Part shown: piece after piece, positions 42,770 through 43,777 of the stretch | Layout: each line of letters starts with the position of its first letter | Position numbering within the stretch: position 1 is the stretch's first letter | Assembly: GCA_026390345.1 (NCBI GenBank) | Contig: JAPLGD010000055.1 | Span: 1 to 43,777 of the forward strand | Direction of reading: 5' to 3' | Source: Candidatus Bipolaricaulota bacterium | GTDB taxonomy: Bacteria; Bipolaricaulota; Bipolaricaulia; UBA7950; UBA9294 | DNA length: 43,777 nucleotides | Made by a program: the position numbers and the translations under genes | Notes under the pieces: generated by a model | Seen by the model: only the letters and a program-made list of their open reading frames with translations | Databases searched by the model: none | Told to the model about the DNA's origin: nothing

Positions 42770-43777
42770 ATGAGCCGCCTTTCACGATTCAGGTTAAGCA
42801 AGGCAACATCCGACATCGATCGGACCCTCCACCGCCTCGTCGACACGGCGTACCGCACGGTCGCAGCGTACAAGCAAGCGTTCGACCAAGCTGGAGTCGC
42901 TCCCAACGAGATTCGCGGCGTGGGCGATCTCTCGAAGCTCCCGATCCTCGAGAAGGAGGCGCTGGCTCGACCCGCCTCCCCCGCCGATGTCGTTCGACGC
43001 GGGACCGACCCGAAGCGTTGCGTGCGTGTCGGCACGAGCGGGTCGACCGGACTCCCCCTGAACGTCTACATGAGTCGGCCGGAATCCCTCTACCGACGCC
43101 TTCTGCTCTGGCGCGCCTGGGGCTGTCTCGTACCCCTGCGCCTTCCTTTGACGGTCGTCGATATCGGCTCGTGGGTCGAAGGCGGCAAGGCGATCCAGAT
43201 CGATCGCCGCGGCCCCGCGCGCGTCGTGCGCGTATCCATCGCCCTTCCTCCCCGCGAGCAGACGGCCATCATCCAGCGTTTCCGCCCCCAGGTAATCTCG
43301 GGGTACCCCACAGCCCTTGACATCATGGCCACGGAAGGGGGCGTGCCGATGCATCGCCCGAGCCTCGTGGCATGCCGCGGCGAGGTCCTCGATCCCGAAA
43401 CGCGCCACAACATCGAGCAGGTCTTCGGAGCGCGTGTAGCCGACTTCTACAACAGCGAAGAGGTTGGGAACATCGCCTGGGAGTGCCCCCTCGATCCGAC
43501 GGTCCTTCACGTCAACACCGACGGGTGCATCGTGGAGATCGTCGACGACGCAGGACACCGAATCCCCGATGGCGTGGAGGGCCGCATCGTCGTCACCAAC
43601 CTCTACAACGAGACGATGCCGTTCATCCGGTACGACCTCGAGGATCGTGGGACGCTCTGTTCGGAGGGCAAAGGCGTGTGCGGCTGCGGAAGCCGGGCGC
43701 CGCGCCTGCGCGCCCTCGGCGGTCGAGACGACGACTACGTCTACCTCACCGACGGTCGGAGGATCTCTCCGCGGCTC
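42770..43777 (+). CDS. Second PaaK/CapK-like adenylate-forming enzyme, 3' end beyond window
   Basis: 336 residues visible, open to the last base. Related to the facing gene, with a more canonical ATP loop VGTSGSTGLPLNVYMS near residues 87-102. Family helix HRLVDTAYRTVAAYKQAF at the start; ISGYPTALDIMA, SLVACRGEVLDPETR, VADFYNSEEVG and PFIRYDLEDRGTL follow, then the cysteine loop CGCGSRAPRL. All are typical of PaaK-like proteins that activate carboxylic acids as adenylates. No good ribosome site precedes ATG 42770. The C-terminal lid with the catalytic lysine is cut off. The 119-bp gap between the two divergent genes shows no clear promoter. Confidence 0.82.
   Translation, partial: MSRLSRFRLSKATSDIDRTLHRLVDTAYRTVAAYKQAFDQAGVAPNEIRGVGDLSKLPILEKEALARPASPADVVRRGTDPKRCVRVGTSGSTGLPLNVYMSRPESLYRRLLLWRAWGCLVPLRLPLTVVDIGSWVEGGKAIQIDRRGPARVVRVSIALPPREQTAIIQRFRPQVISGYPTALDIMATEGGVPMHRPSLVACRGEVLDPETRHNIEQVFGARVADFYNSEEVGNIAWECPLDPTVLHVNTDGCIVEIVDDAGHRIPDGVEGRIVVTNLYNETMPFIRYDLEDRGTLCSEGKGVCGCGSRAPRLRALGGRDDDYVYLTDGRRISPRL

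Noticed and set aside
1-43777. tRNA, rRNA, CRISPR array, transposase, integrase or prophage genes
   Set aside because: I looked for tRNA T-arm consensus, regularly spaced repeats and mobile-element proteins and saw none; TTCGAA-type matches all lie inside coding regions without cloverleaf pairing.

Overview
The window is a continuous, evenly GC-rich (about two-thirds G+C by eye), gene-dense stretch of a bacterial chromosome. I see no insertion sequence, prophage, integrase, CRISPR array, tRNA or rRNA. Signal peptides without lipobox cysteines, an alpha-2-macroglobulin and a probable surface/outer-membrane protein suggest a diderm. A spoVS gene with no other sporulation gene, pyruvate phosphate dikinase, PKD/NEW3-type secreted proteins and long archaeal/Thermotoga-like peptide transporters fit a deep-branching, probably anaerobic lineage. 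Candidatus Bipolaricaulota (Acetothermia) is my best guess, but only a guess; no rRNA is present to confirm it.

Layout. 1-1976 (minus): SpoU-type RNA methyltransferase followed by glutamyl-tRNA synthetase, cut by the window start. 1977-2524: a 548-bp gap with two perfect hairpins. 2525-8581 (plus): a 2018-residue alpha-2-macroglobulin with an intact thioester motif, convergent with a small tandem-ACT protein. 9229-12738 (plus): a large secreted protein joining NEW3-like domains, a beta-rich middle, two SdrD/CNA-B-like domains and three PKD domains. 12799-16467 (minus): gyrA-tyrS. 16555-28368 (minus): a 12-kb transporter cluster. It holds one complete canonical peptide-binding protein with two permeases but no ATPase (dpp-like). 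Behind a separate sigma-70-like promoter follow a small secreted protein, an apparently circularly permuted family-5 binding protein, two permeases with enlarged extracytoplasmic segments, and two ATPases. 28589-34156 (plus): spoVS-argS-ftsY-ppdK, expressed from a clear promoter and ended by an intrinsic terminator. 34383-38942 (plus): a tightly overlapping coenzyme A operon (coaBC, panG-like reductase, panB, panC, coaX). 39132-41276 (plus): secreted VIT/vWA protein. 41298-43777: two divergent PaaK/CapK-like adenylate-forming enzymes, the second cut by the window end.

How the parts work together. The two binding-protein/permease sets probably share the single OppD/OppF pair. The CoA operon would run from ketoisovalerate to pantothenate and on to phosphopantothenate (PanB, PanG-like, PanC, CoaX) and then to phosphopantetheine (CoaBC); panD, coaD and coaE must lie elsewhere. 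Information-processing genes (gltX, tyrS, argS, gyrA, ftsY, an rRNA/tRNA methylase) are scattered between the envelope and transport genes.

Most unusual points: the permuted substrate-binding protein and the enlarged permeases that accompany it; the multidomain NEW3/barrel-like/PKD protein; a leucine at the GyrA quinolone-resistance position; a TyrRS with a degenerate KMSKS loop; a GluRS lacking a segment of about 40 residues; and stacked, mutually exclusive hairpins ahead of the CoA operon.
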